The translations under genes and the position numbers were made by a program. Under the pieces are notes generated by a model, which made no database searches, was not told the DNA's origin, and saw only the letters and a list, made by a program, of their open reading frames with translations. A stretch of 64,000 bases of DNA from Zanthoxylum bungeanum (taxonomy: Eukaryota; Streptophyta; Magnoliopsida; Sapindales; Rutaceae), in contig SKCR01031848.1 of the NCBI GenBank assembly GCA_019454045.1, forward strand, positions 1 through 64,000, read 5' to 3'. Positions within the stretch are counted from its first letter, which is position 1, and every line of letters starts with the position of its first letter. This document shows positions 30,491 to 42,580 of this stretch, piece after piece.

Positions 30491-33232
30491 AATATATGTA
30501 TTGACGTTCAGAATCCGCTGTGAGCTGGATACTGGCTTCAAGCCGAGATTTCTCTGCGAATGGAAACGGGACGAAAGTCGCTGTTTCGACCGTAGATACC
30601 TAAGTTTAGGAACAGCCCTTTGGGTATGTACTTAAATTAGGAAATGTTATAATGTAACTAGTTATCTAGAGACATTATCTCTGTATCAGTGTTTAATCCA
30701 TTGCGGATAAAACCTTTATATTCTAGAACACTAAAGTGTTTCAATATATAAAGATGATACTGAGATAATACATTGGATGTAAATAACAGAATTTATATTT
30801 TGAATATAAATAAAATCTCAAACCATAAAATGACAAATAAGTAGCTCAAATGTGATTTGATCATGAGACTTATTTGTGGCATTGTTGTCTGGACACAATT
30901 AAAGAAGACTCGTATATCCACACTTTTGAAGAGTGGGTACTAGGACTGATTTGACTATCAAATAAGGTCTACGAATCTAGTTTATTAGGTTAAATACCTA
31001 AAATACTATTTACTTGGTAATAGTAAAATGGCCACCGATCTGTAGCCCTATTCATGGTGAAGTAAGTGGGCCCATATCTAGCTAGGCTAGATGTGAACAT
31101 GAATATTTCGTGACCTTAACGGATGTGACATCACGTTGTGGTTATGTGTTTCTTTTGAAGAACACAAATCGGAAACTTTTAGAGTTTCGACACGAAATAG
31201 ACAAACAGATCGGCTATAGTATTATTCCGCCACGGTAAAACCGTAATGGAAAATACTTAAGCAGTAAGTTTCATACCTACATGAAAGAGTATGGTATTCT
31301 TTCAGATGAGGACTCCTCTCGAGACACGTCAGTTAGACGGTATGTCTGAACTAAAACCGAATTTTGTTGGACATGATAAGGTTTATCACGAGTCGCTCTG
31401 AGCTACTATTACCTTCAACAGGATATGTATTAACAGTGCAAAACTTATTTAGAATAAGGTTCCATATAAATCTGTTTGACAGATATCATATAGGATATGA
31501 ACAGGGAAGAAACGAGGTTTCTCATTCCTGATAATTTGGGTATGCCAGGCATAGCGTTTGGATGATACCAAACTAAGGACCCAAATTGGATAAGTGCCAT
31601 TATAGGTTATCCTAAGGGAAACCTTAAGTATAGTACTTATAAATCCCACATGAGAACAATGTAATTGTTGCTCACCATGCGGTTTTCCTGAGAGGAATAC
31701 CGATATGCAGTGGTCAGTGGGAGGATAGTGATACTCGATAAAAATCGGAGTAATACTGATCAAGGCACGAAGTCCTTAATGGAACACAAATAGTTCATCA
31801 TTGATGAATCTATACCATTAATCTTCAAATACACAAGAAACTAGTAGATCGGATAGAGTCAGAAAACAACCTAGGGTATGGGTTTCTGATCTAACCTCAT
31901 AAAGATGTCAATCTTATGGTGGTGTACCATCCGACTACGTTATGAGGAAGTGATACGAGGTATCGACTCCCTGTTATGGCAAAGTGCCATGAGTCCGAAA
32001 TGGATTCCATGTATAACAACTATTTTTGGATACTAGTTGTTTACCACAAGGCATTGTGCCTATGGTACATTAAACGTCTTCAAGGAAAACATACATGGAA
32101 GGCAACATACCAACGTGCAAAGCTAAGCTTTTGACGGAAAGGTATCGTTATCAACATTATGTTAATAACGGTTCAACCTTTTACCTGTTGCCATGATAAA
32201 TCCATTTTTGAAGATGCTTGTTGATAACTGTATATTTCATTTATGAAATGTGTCAGTTACAAATCAAAATCGCTTTCCTGAAAAGGAAACCTTTTGGAGG
32301 ATGTTTAAAACATCCTGACGATTTTGTATAACCGACAAACAAGGTTTGCGGGTTATTCGATCCATGTTTGGATTGATGCAAGCATAAGGTTCTTGGAACT
32401 GACGTTTTGAAATAATCATAATAGTTTATGATTTAACTCAAAACGAAATAATTCTTGTGTATATAAGGAGGTTAGTGGGAGAGCGCACTGACAGTGAAAT
32501 TCCCATAAAGCTATTGTTGAAAGCTTGGCTTTCAAGAAATTCTCCGTAGAATTCTGAGAGATAACAACCTTTATTAGAGGAATAAAGATCTCTGGGATAG
32601 ATTTGGAGTTGTTAACACTCTCTGGGAAATTGTACATTTAAAATGTACTTGTATTGGTGTCTCATACGCTTCAAGCATATGGAGTCACAATCAGGTCAAT
32701 CCAAGTGACAGTCACTGGATTGAAATTAAGAACATCTGTTAGTATCTCAGAGAACTAAAGATGCTATCTTAAACTATGGAGAATGAGAACTTGAAGTGAC
32801 TGGGATCACTGCTGCAAGTTTCCAAACAGTTAAATACTGCGGTACTATAAAGTTTGAACACCGGGACAGTGAGCTGGAAATCTTCCAAGCAAGATATCTG
32901 TTACCGAATAAACAACAAACGCGGATTATTGCTGCAGCTGAGGCAACAATAGAAGTCTTTTGGGTCGAAAATAAATCTAATTAGATTAGATATAGTTCTG
33001 TTAGCAGCTGAGCTAGGCGTCAGCACAGGCTAAGGAATTAAAGGTCTCATCGACGATCCAGATATATACTTCTATATCATCTGATTCGTTCGGATCATAC
33101 ATCGTGGCGATGTGATGATCGTATAAATCGCGTCAAACGATAATCGAACAAATCCGCTGACGAAAACCTTTCCTCAGCAATTGAGCGAACCTTACATAGT
33201 TCGGGTGTAGGACACTTGAGTGACTCGCTACG
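30491..33232 (+). pseudogene. pol: Dead Copia pol of family B copy 1
   Basis: Scattered traces only. Integrase-core sequence like EYFVTLTDVTSRCGYVF near 31097-31150, RT traces near 32090-32480 (SMFGL, GSWN and YDLTQNE-type words that match the better copy at 57492-57758), and an RNase H region near 32790-32985 (ITAASFQTVKYCG, AAAEATIEVFWVENKSN). Stops and shifts occur every few dozen codons, so no enzyme could be made. The inverted copy 2 shows the same decay, so the family probably spread with an already dead pol. Confidence 0.75.
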
Positions 33233-33247
33233 TGCCAAGTGGGAGAT
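33233..33247 (+). promoter_or_regulatory. Polypurine tract of Copia B copy 1
   Basis: GCCAAGTGGGAGAT immediately before the 3' LTR start. The same AAGTGGGAGAT precedes the family-A 3' LTR at 53446-53455. Confidence 0.75.
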
Positions 33248-35258
33248 TGTTGGACAAAATGACCCATAGCGTCACTATTTGCACAGATCATTGTGTTGTT
33301 GTAGCAATTAACTATGTAACAAGGAAATTGCACTCTCGTCATTTGTGATTAGATCACCTTAGATATATAAATGAAGAGAGGTCCCTATGATTAGTTCCTG
33401 GATTGAGATGATATGAGACAGTATCAGTCCACGAAGGATTAATCATTAAATATCCCTAGCCGTAGTATTATCGAGACTGGACATCGATAATGCGGAATAG
33501 GCTAGTATTGCACTTGTGCGCGTTGTGAGGGCACAACGGCATAGTTCTCATATATATAAGTATTGGATACTTGTGCAAGTGCGATAGGAGGTCGTGTTTC
33601 ACCGATGGTACGGGAAACAGCTTCGCTCTGGATAGACCCTTCGGAATCCCATTGGTATTATGACTAGGTGTCTATGGGAGGCCGAAATCAAGGTAGGTAT
33701 GTATAGTCTTAACCTGAGACTTACATCGCTAATACTTACGACAATCGGTAAACTTTGGTTTGGTGGTGGGGGATCTTAACTGGTTCTGTGTTCACCTCTT
33801 CTGGGTTTATCAGGAATCGTAGTGTATTGGATGTGATGTCAAGACGGAAGTGTCACTCCAGTCATAATGGAGATGATGTCACGCAGGATACGGTATTAGT
33901 GCTCTTTTAGTGATGCGCATCCAATCGTGATATTATGACCAGGTCATGAATATCCGATTATAGAGACTAGTTACCAGACATCCGATATGTGTTTCGGACG
34001 GGGCAGACACTTATCCAGCCCCAGCCCTAGCACGTGATTATCCGATACTGGGCCAATATGCACAATACAATTGTATACTACGCTTGATACAGATCTAGAT
34101 ATTCTTTGATGAATATGTCCGGAGAATTGGGTAGACTTGGTGCTTTGCTAGGAGTCGACCTTGTCTCGTAAATCGGTAGAACGTAGTACTTGGTACGTAC
34201 GTGATTCGGATACTCCGACGACCGTATTTACTGCCAGATTATCCGGGGATCTCATGGGTCGCTTCCCGAAATCCACCGATGACGCACAACTCGCACTCTT
34301 GAATAATCTGGGATTATAATAGAAGAGAGAGAAAATTAATCTAGGATTAATAACGGAATATTTTATCCGGGATAAAATGTCGTCTAAAGAGAGAGAACGA
34401 TTAATTTGGAATTAATCGATGAATTAATATATTCGATATATTAAACGAAATTAGATTTCGACGCGGAATTAAAATTAGATTTTAATTCGGGCAAACGAGT
34501 TAATTCAGAATTAATTCGTTAGCGATGTAAATAATAATTTCGCCAGGCGTAATTATTTATTTAAATTCGATTGAATTAACGTCGCGACGTAAGCTCGGTA
34601 TTTCGGAAATATCGAACCCGAACGCGTGAGTGCACGTGGGCCCACTTTCATTTGGAAACGTGTGGGGCCCACATGACACATGTCATTCTAATGCTTTGCA
34701 TGTAGATAGTGTACAATGCACTCAATGTTATTGCATGGAAATTGAGTGTTTGACACTCTAAGCTATTGCATGTGTTGTGTCATAAATTTATTATAATTTA
34801 ATAAATTATGGCATAAATATAAATTGCTTTTTGGTAATCATTTTTAATAACATAACCCATTTTTCTCTCAAAATTTCTCTCTTCCTCTCACGGTAATGGT
34901 GGCCATTTCTTCACTGGTTTTGAACCAGTTTGGGCGTGAGTTTAGGGGAGCAAGAGTTGGGTTTTCATGGTGAAAATCGCAAGTGCTAGCACACTACGAG
35001 TCTTGCGAAGGTGGTAGGGAGTTCCCCCATGAGACGGGATCCATCCGACGAAGATTGGAGCTCCGTTTCTTCACCCAATTTTCTGTTTTGCAGGGCAGTG
35101 GACTGCATGCAGTGGGCGTGAAAGGCAGTGCGTTTTTGGGCTTGAATCGTCTCCAAATCGACTCTACCGATCAATGTGAGTATTCCGCTACCTCCGTTGA
35201 TGTGTTCACACATAATTTCATGTCTTGTTTGATCTTGGGACCTTATAGAAATCCAACA
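33248..35258 (+). repeat. 3' LTR of Copia B copy 1
   Basis: Same structure as the 5' LTR, with the hairpin chain at 34303-34673 and the twin palindromes at 34636-34673. Many differences from the 5' LTR are single-base insertions or losses. A 123-codon frame at 34983-35354 crosses the LTR end and is not a gene. Confidence 0.92.
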
Positions 35259-35263
35259 AAAAC

Positions 35264-35605
35264 AATAGCCCGAAGCAGCGAAACAGTGAAGGGAAACGGT
35301 GAACCAGTGAACCGGAGGAGTTGCAGAGCATCAACCCTTCCGACGGCCGTGTAATGCACTTTCGAGACACGACTTAAGAGGTTAGACCTGAGGGCACCCT
35401 TCTTATTTATCCTCCTTTATTTTTTTATTTATTTTCCTACTTTATTTCGCATGAGTATTATGGATTGGTGTATGATTTTGGGATGAATGGACTATGTGTT
35501 CTTTCTTGTGGTATATCGGATAGAAACCCAGACGTAAATTCCATAGCCGAATCCGAATGGATGGTATTGCGGTTTGTACTTGGGAAACAACTCCTCGTAC
35601 CACTT
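35264..35605 (+). repeat. Ogre-like LTR, right part
   Basis: Continuation of 24089-25436 after the Copia B insertion. It ends with the 92-bp module at 35510-35602. Confidence 0.75.
35510..35602 (+). repeat. 92-bp shared module in diverged Ogre-like LTR
   Basis: GGTATATCGG to CTCGTACC. The pair CCCG/CGGG of the other copies is CCCA/TGGG here. Confidence 0.87.
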
Positions 35606-36536
35606 GAGAGACACACAGAGTGTCGAAGTAATAAAATAACCCGGTAAGTCCTGGTCGATCCACAGGAAGAGATTTAGCAAAATAGAATGATGAGCAGCTC
35701 GAAAAAGAAAATTTTGATTTGTTGAAGTAGTTAGAGACTTTTAGATTTAAAATGCAATAATAAAATGAAATGCTAGAGTTAGGGGATCCACTTTTAATCT
35801 TTTGAACTTAGAAATCTCTCTTAATTATAATATATAAATTGCCCTTGTTACCCAATAAATTTATCTCAGGAAGATAAAACCAGCCATAAATGTGGTAGTT
35901 ATTTATGTCAATAACTAGTCCTGCCAAAAAACTAAGTATGCCATAAAACCAGCCATAAATGTGGTAGCAAGATAAAACCAGCCATATAGGCGGTAGAAAG
36001 ATAAAACCAGCCATATAGGCGGTAGAAAGATAAAACCAACCATATAAGCGGTAGAAAGATAAAACCAGCCATATAGGCGGTAGCAAGATAAAACCAGCCA
36101 TATAGGCGGTAACCAATATTGTCAATAATTAATCTAGATCTAAATCAAGTTTTAATCGTTAGATTTCAATTTATTTATTGTAATAGAAGTGAGTTTAATC
36201 TAAGTTTTCATTATAAAAGCTTCACCCTTACCCCATTAGAAAAGAAATTAACTACTCATTTTATAATTAAACATGCTAGTAATTTTATTGCTGAAATAAA
36301 AAGACATTACAAAAAGCTTTAAGTAAATAAACACACAAGACACTCTCTCTCTAAGATCTATAGAGGAATCCGGAAATAAAGTATAAAATTTTTTCTACTA
36401 CTGGACGTTTCTATTTATAAGTAGATTTTGGTCGGCGCGTCGCGACGTCAAGGCTCCATGCGTCGCGATGTGAGTTCCACGATGCAGTGATCGGCACAGT
36501 TCTTACGACTTTACATGCTGGAAATGTGATCTTAAC
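35606..36536 (-). repeat. Athila-like LTR fragment
   Basis: Shares GGGGATCCACTTTTA, an AAAGCTT...CCCC...ACTACTCAT block and the CATATAGGCGGTA repeat with the LTR at 46511-47408, in the same orientation. On the minus strand a TATA box (TATAAATAG near 36413) and CGTCGCGACG repeats (36434-36470) are seen. It is cut at the right by the pararetrovirus. Confidence 0.65.
35873..36113. repeat. 29-bp tandem repeat in Athila-like LTR
   Basis: Six to seven units of GATAAAACCAGCCATATAGG plus CGGTAGAAA. The 105-codon minus-strand frame across it is a product of the repeat (MAGFILLPPIWL units) and not a gene. Confidence 0.85.
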
Positions 36537-37226
36537 ATTTTACCCAAATTTCAACTTGTCCTTAAAGAGCCCATCCTTCCCACAGCCATAAAAGTCCAAG
36601 TCCAGATCTCTGGAGCAGATGTCACCCCATCTTCCAAGATCGCAACCCTTCATCACCAAATAGTCTACCGACTTAAAAACCACTCCATTGACCTACAAGC
36701 CCAAAACTCTTCTGATGCTTTAATGATCATATGAGGTATATATGTTATATCTACCATCATCCAGATCCCCAGACAAATCCCAAAGGATAAGCTTCAGCAG
36801 CTTATGCCTTTAGAATGGCTGACCAACTATGAGAAATATCACCAGAAAATTGAGCCTATCCAAATAGCTGAATCCAGTTTTCACCGACAGTCAGATAGGA
36901 CTGTTAAAACTGTTTTCTCCAAGCCTAGTACTTTCGAGCTAAAGTGACCTAGCACACCGAGCCAAAATGAACCAACCATTTTGTGTTCAATGATCACTTC
37001 AGTGGCATGTTCAGGAGGAGTTGAGATTCATGTTCACTCATTTAATCATAATGGATCGCCAGTCTACACAGATAAGATCAATGGTCATTTCATATGGGAT
37101 CTTCTTGAAGCCCATATGTGCGACCCTGATTGCACATGTATCTTTGAGCTTGATGATGATGATGATGATGCTCCTCGGAGGAGGAGAAGAATAAGATCTA
37201 AAAAGAAAAAATCTTTCTCCTTGTAA
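36537..37226 (+). pseudogene. Pararetrovirus movement protein remnant
   Basis: Movement proteins of the 30K group let virus pass through plasmodesmata. Traces of the domain core run from 36590, and PLEWLTNYEKYH-like sequence lies near 36810. The only long open part is 36981-37226, ending in a run of six aspartates followed by a basic tail (DDDDDDAPRRRRR). Stops lie at 36732 and near 36945, and the first 50 codons are in another frame. The 5' end of the polyprotein is missing. Confidence 0.7.
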
Positions 37227-38284
37227 TTCACAGAAATCTCATAAGCGAGAAGATCCAGACAATTCTAGGTTTTGGATTGGTATGCACACATGGATATTTG
37301 AAAAGGAAAGGAAATAGAATGAGAAACCTCCGCCTATCTACAGAAAAGCTTTAAAAATACTCTGTGAAGAAGAAAAGTGAAGTAAGATAAAGCTTGAGCT
37401 TATTAAGCCACCAGCAAGTCAACCAGTGCAACTATGCATGATGTACCAAAAAAGAGTCAACCTCTTACCATACAGAATTCCCATCCTTGAACAAACAGAC
37501 AGATCCACAGTTGAAAGTGGTTTCAAAACCATTTATGTAGAAAACTATTGTTCTGCCAAACGGCCAAATTGATGAACCATAATAGTTTGAAACTGTCTTA
37601 AACTGGCAAACTCAAAACGCCAAAAAATAGAATATCGTCATGTAAATGATTGATCAAAATATGGATGAGGTTATCACAATGACCAAAGTTCAGGAAGATA
37701 AAGTTTATAGCTTTACTTCCCAAGTCCAGTGGCTTTACAACAGGCTTCAACAGCAAGTTCCTTAGCTTAATGCAGATCTTAGACAGATGATACAGCACCA
37801 AAACTATGGCTATGAATTCAGCCAGAAGGAAGCTGAGATCAGGAGATTAAAAACTGAACTAGCAAGAATTGAGGCAGACATGGTTCCACAACAACCTGCC
37901 TTCTTATCCGACCACATCATACAACCCGTTTTACCAATACCCACTGCTTCTTCCTCAAAGATGGAAGCAGAACCATCTACATATCCACAACCTCAACCTA
38001 AACACCAAAAACCCACAGTTTCTTTGTCAGACATACCACCAACCTTTCCACACCAACCACCAGAACAGTTAACCACTCATTATGTTCATAAAACTTTTAT
38101 GTTCACACATGAACCTGAACCTACCCAGTTCGTTCCTACACCTACCTCATAGGTCCTAGAACCAATAGATTAGTTTTCTTCTCAACTTATTGATGATTCC
38201 TCTCCTGATATTTCTGAATCAGCCTCAGATGATATTGATTCTCAGTCCACTAATTATGAGAAAGATCTTACTGATATCACAATT
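37227..38284 (+). pseudogene. Pararetrovirus linker with coiled coil and Pro/Gln-rich part
   Basis: Between movement and coat protein. A heptad-like stretch (QKEAEIRRLKTELARIEADM near 37820-37885) is followed by a Pro-rich disordered stretch to 38150. Stops occur at 37766 and 38150. No enzyme domain. Confidence 0.55.
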
Positions 38285-39330
38285 TTGCTAATGGAAACTT
38301 CCACTGGTTCTAATATTCAACATCATGAATATAAAGCTGAAGAACCAGATGATGACCCTGATGTCCACATGGAAGGACATTCAACAACGCCAAAAGAACC
38401 ATTGAATCCTACAGTTGGTCCATGGTTTACTTTCGATGGTCTTCCACCATCCAAATGGCGTGATAAGATTCATGAAATGGCTGTTTGGATTGATTTACAT
38501 ATGACAAAGCCAAACATCACTCTCAAGGAAGTGCTTAAAGAATTCTCTACCAGATTCACTGGATCTCTTAGAGATTGGTTTCAAGCTCTTGGAGCTTACA
38601 GACAGATACAATTTGTCCAGTATGATTCTGCAGGTTCTGCCCTCGGTTCAATCCATATGGAGTTCCTTGTAGATATTTCAACCATTGATAAACAGGCAAG
38701 AAAAGAATATTTTCAAATGCGATGTGCTCATTGAAAATCAAAGATCTGAATTTCCATTATCAACATATGTCCCAAAAGTATCACCTTCTGAATGGCGTGA
38801 ATGATGCCAACCTTCAACATACCTATGTTACTTCTTTGCCTATTGAGCTACAGCAAGAAATTCAAAAATCGATTCTCCAAACCCAAAGAGAGATGAGAGA
38901 CATATCACTTGGAAAACTTCACCAGATGGCTCTCTTAGCTCGTGAAAAGCTGTGTGAAAGTCAAGACATGTTTAACCTCATGTTTCAACAACGAAAGCCT
39001 TTGAAATCAGCTTTTCAAAAGTCTTACCTGGAAATTAAGTGCAAAGATAAGAATTGTGCTTGCCCATCAAAAAAGAAATCCCATTTCCAGAAGTACAACA
39101 AGACGGTCAAGAATAATAAGGATTACAAATGAAAGTTTAACTTCTTCAATAAGAAACAATTTCATGGAAAAGGAAATACATCCAGCAGATGTTTTATCTG
39201 CGGAAAGAAATGGCATTTCTCCAAGAATTATCCTAACAAACCAGACAAAACTGCTAAACTTGTTGATCAAATTCATCAAAGCACTCTTCTTGATCTCGAG
39301 AATGTTGAGATTGAATCCATATTCTCTTAG
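38285..39330 (+). pseudogene. Pararetrovirus coat protein remnant with zinc knuckle
   Basis: Two open pieces, 38285-38734 and 38722-39132, in different frames hold an acidic N-terminus and the capsid core (WIDLHMTKPNITL; FTGSLRDWFQALG; SLPIELQQEIQ). They are followed by a Lys-rich tract and a CCHC zinc knuckle near 39190-39235. In the knuckle (CFICGKKWHFSKNY) the last cysteine is tyrosine. A stop at 39130 and frameshifts break the gene. The layout is typical of Caulimoviridae coat proteins, which also resemble retroelement Gag. Confidence 0.8.
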
Positions 39331-39492
39331 CAAGAAGAATCCAGTCCAGATATTGTTTTTGCTATTGCCTATTCTTCCTCCTAAGAATCAGAAACAACTA
39401 GTGATGATGAATTCTCAGATTATGTCCTAGTCTATTGTGCACAACCCTGTTCACAACCTTCCAACCGTCCATCAAACACTCCTTCAAACCTC

Positions 39493-40035
39493 ATGGTCCA
39501 AAAAACCATACCAATACCTTGGGTCCAGATCCAAGTCCTACCATTCAAGTATGACTTACTTATTTCTGTTATTGGTTTTATTAATACAGGTACACATAGG
39601 AGTATGGTGAATCCTGCAGTTCTTCCTCACCAATTTTGGAAAGAACATCAAGAGTTTTTCAAGGGTGCAGATGGAAAAGTTTTCAGAACTGATCTCATTA
39701 CCAAGAGAAATATTGGTATTCAGTTCTTCCCAGAATGTACAATTTGGACAACAGTCTTAGGCACGAATCTTCCAGATAAAGATTTGCTTATTGGTTTTGA
39801 TGTTTATCATCAAGCCAAACGGCTCCAGATCTTTCCAAATGGAATTCTTTGCAAACGTTCAGTTAGAAACTTCACTACCATCCCTAAGTTGTTTGCTCTC
39901 TCAGAAGCACCGCCAGATTATTCAGTTATTTCCAACAGGCTTCTTAATCTTGTTGTGATTCACATTCACAGTTCAATCATCCAGCACCGCTATGGAAAAA
40001 TCAGAATTTCATTGTTAAGTTACCATTCAAATTAA
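39493..40035 (+). pseudogene. Pararetrovirus aspartic protease remnant
   Basis: A 180-codon open piece. The catalytic motif D-T-G reads NTG (GFINTGTHRSMVN near 39570), so the catalytic aspartate is lost. A later LLIGFDVYHQ block fits the second conserved region of the family. It would normally cut the viral polyprotein. Confidence 0.75.
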
Positions 40036-40049
40036 TGAAGACATCAACC

Positions 40050-41178
40050 CCACTAAAGCTACACATCCGGGGATGACACCTTCTGATCTTGCTCTTGCCC
40101 AGCAAGAATGCAGTGAACCGTTGAAACAAGGTTTGATTGAACCTACTAAGTCAAGTTGGGCATGCCAAGCTTTCTACGTGGAAAAGAGATCTGAGATAGT
40201 TCAGGAAAGAAGTACTTAGTCATTGATTACAAGCCTTTGAACCATTTCCTCCAAGATGATAAGTTCCATCTTCCTAAAATCAACTTTTTTTTTGTCTACC
40301 TAATTAATGCCCATTTCTTTTCAAAGTTTGACTTAAAAGCCGATTTTTGGCAACTTGGTATTGATCCAATCGATCGGTACAAAATAGCATTTTGCATTCA
40401 CAATGCCCATTACCAATGGACTGTTATGCCTTTGGGCTAAAGTCGCCTAATCCATTTTCCAAAATGCCATGACCCGTATATTTGAGCCCATCCTGCACAG
40501 TGGTCTCATATACATTAATGATATTGTACTGTTCTCGAAAGACCAAAAAGCCCATTACTGTTTACTTGAACAGTTTGATCCATAGTCCAAGCCCATGGCA
40601 TTATGCTCTCAGAAAAGAAAAGTCATATTGGCCAGCCCAATATTTATTTCCTTCGGATGCATTTCTATGGTGGAAATTACCAGTCTGGTCCACATATTGC
40701 ACAGGAAATTCTTCGATTTCCTGATGACCATCTGTTCAGAAAACAGATACAGCAGTTTATTGGGATTGTAAATTATCTCAAGTTATTTCTGCCACACGTG
40801 TCTAAAGACACAAGCCAGCTGTCCAGCATGCTTAACAAGAAGGCCTCACATTGGGGACCTGCACAGACAACAGCTGTAAAGAACATGTATCAGATAACGC
40901 AGAATCTTTTGCCTTTACAACAAGTGACTCAAATTTATGCTTTACATCACATCACTACGACATACATTGTCCTCGCCATACAGGCATGGATCCTGTGGAG
41001 TTTTCTTCTCTATAAAGAATTCACAATTCTTAGACATTATAAAAGAATGCAAAAATCTTTGCTTGATATCCACAGTCTTTGCAACACCATGGCTTGCATT
41101 CCTTTTACTTCAATTCTGAAAATATCAAGGCAAAGGCTCATCAGAAGCTTTCCCAAAGGCAGTTCCAGATCGAGCTAA
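40050..41178 (+). pseudogene. Pararetrovirus RT/RNase H remnant
   Basis: RT domains are in order: the N-terminal block near 40075-40160, the palm with FSKFDLKADFWQLGI (40318-40365), and the catalytic box near 40507-40520, which reads Y-I-N-D instead of Y-I-D-D. The connection and thumb follow (QQFIGIVNYLKLFLPHVSKD near 40750-40806), then a decayed RNase H. Stops lie at about 40217, 40438 and 40533, with several frameshifts. The enzyme is dead by at least two independent kinds of change. Confidence 0.82.
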
Positions 41179-41439
41179 TATTGATCTAAGATATGTCAAT
41201 AGTCTATGGAATGACATCAATGACTGCCATGAAGAAAGTCATTCTGCCCTTCTACTAAGAGAAATTACAGAGACATTATCAGTAGGGTTCCATCAAGTTT
41301 CAAAAAATGGTGTTCCATTCTCAAAAGCATTTGGGATGGAAATCAGATGGCATGTTCCAATATCACATTGGCTCAGTATATGTTCATTGTGGTTATGAAA
41401 CATATCACTCTATAGTTTTCATCAATAGCCACAAGTTCT
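41179..41439 (+). other. Decayed pararetrovirus sequence between RT/RNase H and second ORF
   Basis: No open frame. It probably covers the end of RNase H and the intergenic gap. Confidence 0.4.
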
Positions 41440-42103
41440 TTGAAAACTATAAATAGAGCCTTGGAGACTTATTTCAATATGGCTTCCTCAATGGGTTCAT
41501 CCTTGGAAAGAATCATCTTCAACCATCTAATACTTCTTATGAGGGTATTAGTGAAGCCAATCTTTGCGATCTTCCTCCTAATATCAGTAACATCTTGTAT
41601 AGATGGTACAAATGCCATGGAAGTATCGCAGTTTGGATTGAGACAATCTCACCAGAATGGACAAATAACTATTCTGAAACTTTTTGTCTTATACACCTTG
41701 TTCGCATTATGCCAACTTATCAGCTTACAGAATGGAGACTAATTCATTGGCCATCCATACCTAAGCTCTGTTTCTATTTTGGGTATGATAATATTTACCC
41801 TGATGAACTAACCTACAAACAAAGTTGCATAATTAGATCCTTATCTGAAGACTTAATGAAAATGAGTCTTGAAAGAAACATTGTAGATAGTTCTTGGCGA
41901 CTCTTTACCACCATTGAAGAGTCCTTCCGATGCACTATTCAAGGATACAATAAACTCAAGTTCACTCATAGTCTTTAGTCACAAATCATTCAAGGAGATA
42001 TTAGTATGTCTTGTCCTGTTAAGGACCTGTGGGAAGATTACCAAAATGAAGATGATCCAATACTTGCTCAATATCCATGTACTTTCAACCCGCTTGCATG
42101 AAG
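41440..42103 (+). pseudogene. Pararetrovirus second ORF, function unknown
   Basis: Overlapping open pieces in different frames (41440-41742, 41595-41978, 41914-42135) begin with MASSMGSSLERI-like sequence at 41479 and indicate one protein of about 200 residues broken by shifts and a stop near 41978. Florendoviruses have an ORF of unknown role in this position. A part of the same ORF is found inverted at 43096-43243. I see no known domain. Confidence 0.55.
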
Positions 42104-42420
42104 ACCTTAATTATTATGTTTTATTGTCTTGTTAATTATTGTTTTGCTTTTTTAAAAGCAGATGTCACTTTTTTGCTTTTGTCATTTTCATGCTTTAGCA
42201 TCTTTGCTTTAGCTTTTGTCAGCGTCAGATTTTGCTTTAGCATATTTGCTTTTGCTTTTTCTTTTGCTTTTGCTTTTGATTTTGTTCGTGTCAGCTTTAA
42301 CATCTTTTGCTTTAGCTTTTACTTTTATTTGATGCCATATTTGTGATTATCCTTTAATCTTTAGTAGGGGTCTTGTCCTACTAAGATTCTGTGTGTTTGT
42401 TTCAGTTTCTTCCTCCAGCC
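42104..42420 (+). other. Pararetrovirus intergenic region, TTTTGCTTTAGC repeats
   Basis: Pyrimidine-rich repeats of TTTGCTTTAGCTTTTG type (42140-42325) before the promoter. A plus-strand open frame here is an artefact of the repeat. Confidence 0.55.
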
Positions 42421-42428
42421 TATATAAG
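42421..42428 (+). promoter_or_regulatory. TATA box of the pararetrovirus promoter
   Basis: TATATAAG in the context CCTATATAAGGGGG, a strong plant-type TATA box, about 160 nt before the primer site. Transcription is expected to begin near 42450. Confidence 0.6.
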
Positions 42429-42580
42429 GGGGATGGTTTTCATTTTGTAATTAGACTTGAAATTAATTAAGAATAAGATAAGAAGTTTGCTTACATAAGT
42501 GTTCATTAAGTCTCTCTATCTTCTCGAAAACCCGAGTTCTATGTATATACTTCATAACCCTCTTTCATCTTCGTTCATCG

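Larger units (their letters stand above)
25437..35258 (+). mobile_element. Copia family B, copy 1 (complete, non-autonomous)
   Basis: LTRs 25437-27444 and 33248-35258 (about 2.01 kb, TGTTGGAC...CCAACA) flank 5.8 kb, with target duplication AAAAC at 25432-25436 and 35259-35263. A Met-type primer site and a purine tract are in place. The interior has a long gene-free leader and a pol relic full of stops, and no gag is visible. Close LTR similarity with a dead pol indicates recent movement by proteins from another element. Four further family-B LTRs lie at 44485, 55009 and 61190 and in this element's 3' LTR. Confidence 0.9.
24089..35605 (+). mobile_element. Ogre-like solo or truncated LTR, split by Copia B
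   Basis: Starts TGTAGGCACTGCATTTTTGC, matching the start of the Ogre-like LTR (minus strand at 12606). It runs to 25436, continues at 35264, and is lost at about 35605, where Athila-like LTR begins. The end part has GAGGTTAGACCTGAGGG and the 92-bp module (35510-35602), as in the complete element. Its own end and target duplication are not found, so it is truncated. It is clearly diverged from the complete copy. Confidence 0.78.

Noticed and set aside
34983..35354. A 123-codon open frame at the end of the Copia-B LTR
   Set aside because: It runs across the LTR end and target duplication into another element, and the matching 5' LTR frame differs.
42077..42346. An 89-codon hydrophobic open frame
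   Set aside because: It follows TTTTGCTTTAGC repeats in the virus intergenic region. The apparent membrane protein is due to T-richness.
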